Shown: piece by piece, positions 63,663 through 64,000 of the stretch | Layout of the letters: the number at the start of each line of letters is the position of its first letter | Numbering within the stretch: position 1 is the stretch's first letter | Source of the DNA: Algoriphagus yeomjeoni | GTDB taxonomy: Bacteria > Bacteroidota > Bacteroidia > Cytophagales > Cyclobacteriaceae | Direction: 5' to 3' | Assembly: GCF_003259505.1 (NCBI RefSeq) | Contig: NZ_QLLK01000008.1 | Location: 124,001 to 188,000, forward strand | Length of the DNA: 64,000 bases | Translations under genes and position numbers: made by a program | Notes under the pieces: generated by a model | Databases searched by the model: none | The model's input: only the letters and a program-made list of their open reading frames with translations | Told to the model about the DNA's origin: nothing

Positions 63663-64000
63663 ATGAAAAGTAAGAACTATTTAAAATTCGCAGCAATGAT
63701 GGCAGTTTCCTTTGTCATTATGTATGGAGTAATGTTTCTAAATGCAGATTTATTCGAGCATGTCATGCTGAGCACTACCAGGACCTATATGACCATCTTG
63801 ATGGTTGCCCCTATGGCCATTTCCATGCTTCTATTTATGTGGGGAATGTATGAGAATAAAAAGACCAATTACATTATTCTAGCCTCTTCCCTAATCGTTT
63901 TCATAAGTACGCTGACTATGTTGAGAAATCAAACCTTAATTGCAGATGTGCAGTGGATGAAAGCCATGATTCCACATCACTCTTCAGCCATCATGGTAAG
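63663..64000 (+). CDS. DUF305 domain protein, N-terminal part (cut by window edge)
   Basis: Starts at ATG 63663 and runs off the right edge after 112 codons. The N-terminal half has three membrane segments (about 8-26, 41-60, 70-88), and the end starts the DUF305 motif, DVQWMKAMIPHHSSAIMV, with paired histidines. DUF305 proteins are repeatedly associated with copper resistance in bacteria and archaea; the direct coupling to the TolC and CusA genes agrees. Function is otherwise unknown. Confidence 0.85.
   Translation, partial: MKSKNYLKFAAMMAVSFVIMYGVMFLNADLFEHVMLSTTRTYMTILMVAPMAISMLLFMWGMYENKKTNYIILASSLIVFISTLTMLRNQTLIADVQWMKAMIPHHSSAIMV

Overview
The window looks like chromosomal DNA of a Bacteroidota bacterium, most likely Cytophagales and close to Algoriphagus/Cyclobacteriaceae. 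I infer this from the gene families and the expression signals. The families include a Porin_10 outer-membrane protein, DUF3078, a HYC_CC_PP protein, the long form of urocanate hydratase, a menaquinone pathway and a tmRNA whose tag ends in YAMAA. The signals are TAnnTTTG-type -7 boxes, few Shine-Dalgarno sites and several TTG or GTG starts. No database search was possible, so the placement rests on recognition only. Layout. 0-5 kb: a cut-off GMC oxidoreductase, an acidic small protein, an AI-2E family permease, a small Rho_N-like protein and a MacB/FtsX-type permease, all on the minus strand. 4.5-8.2 kb: a tightly coupled minus-strand operon lpxK - porin - miaE. 8.2-10.2 kb: a NIF3-family protein and a coiled-coil zinc-ribbon protein. 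11.3-14.6 kb: a menaquinone block (hotdog thioesterase, menF, menD) with one-base and stop/start overlaps. 15.5-23.2 kb: the histidine-utilisation cluster hutH-hutI-hutU-hutG, with a divergent LysR regulator and a Uma2-family gene between hutU and hutG. Histidine would be converted to urocanate, imidazolonepropionate, formiminoglutamate and then glutamate plus formamide.

23.3-30.4 kb holds a probable periplasmic sugar or aldose oxidation set: a six-bladed beta-propeller lipoprotein, an SMP-30 lactonase, a two-cupin protein, a PQQ dehydrogenase with an embedded cytochrome c domain and an AraD1/GguC (FAH-fold) protein. 30.9-32.4 kb encodes two exported ferritin-like proteins; 32.5-35.4 kb a large FAD/Fe-S dehydrogenase. 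36.4-45.3 kb is accessory in character. It holds an AAA ATPase preceded by three 14-bp tandem repeats, a HipBA-like toxin-antitoxin pair with a long palindromic operator, and a 1294-residue DUF4011-type superfamily 1 helicase with a degenerate nuclease-like tail, abutting an SDR gene. It ends with a REP-associated (RAYT-like) transposase flanked by two ~213-bp palindrome arrays.

45.4-55.1 kb returns to housekeeping genes: rlmD, an aminopeptidase P, an M16 peptidase, an O-methyltransferase, an MltD-like transglycosylase, a DUF3078 protein and dnaX. dnaX carries an A10 tract directly before a stop codon. The zero frame gives a 381-residue gamma form and a -1 shift gives a ~573-residue tau form, closely resembling the Thermus type of dnaX slippage.

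55.37-64 kb: the tmRNA gene ssrA is followed by a tyrosine integrase, decayed metal-chaperone pseudogenes (HMA and GDCCVxC), a HYC_CC_PP protein, a CusA-type RND pump, a TolC-type channel and a cut-off DUF305 protein. This looks like the left end of an element integrated next to ssrA and carrying metal-efflux cargo; its right end is outside the window.
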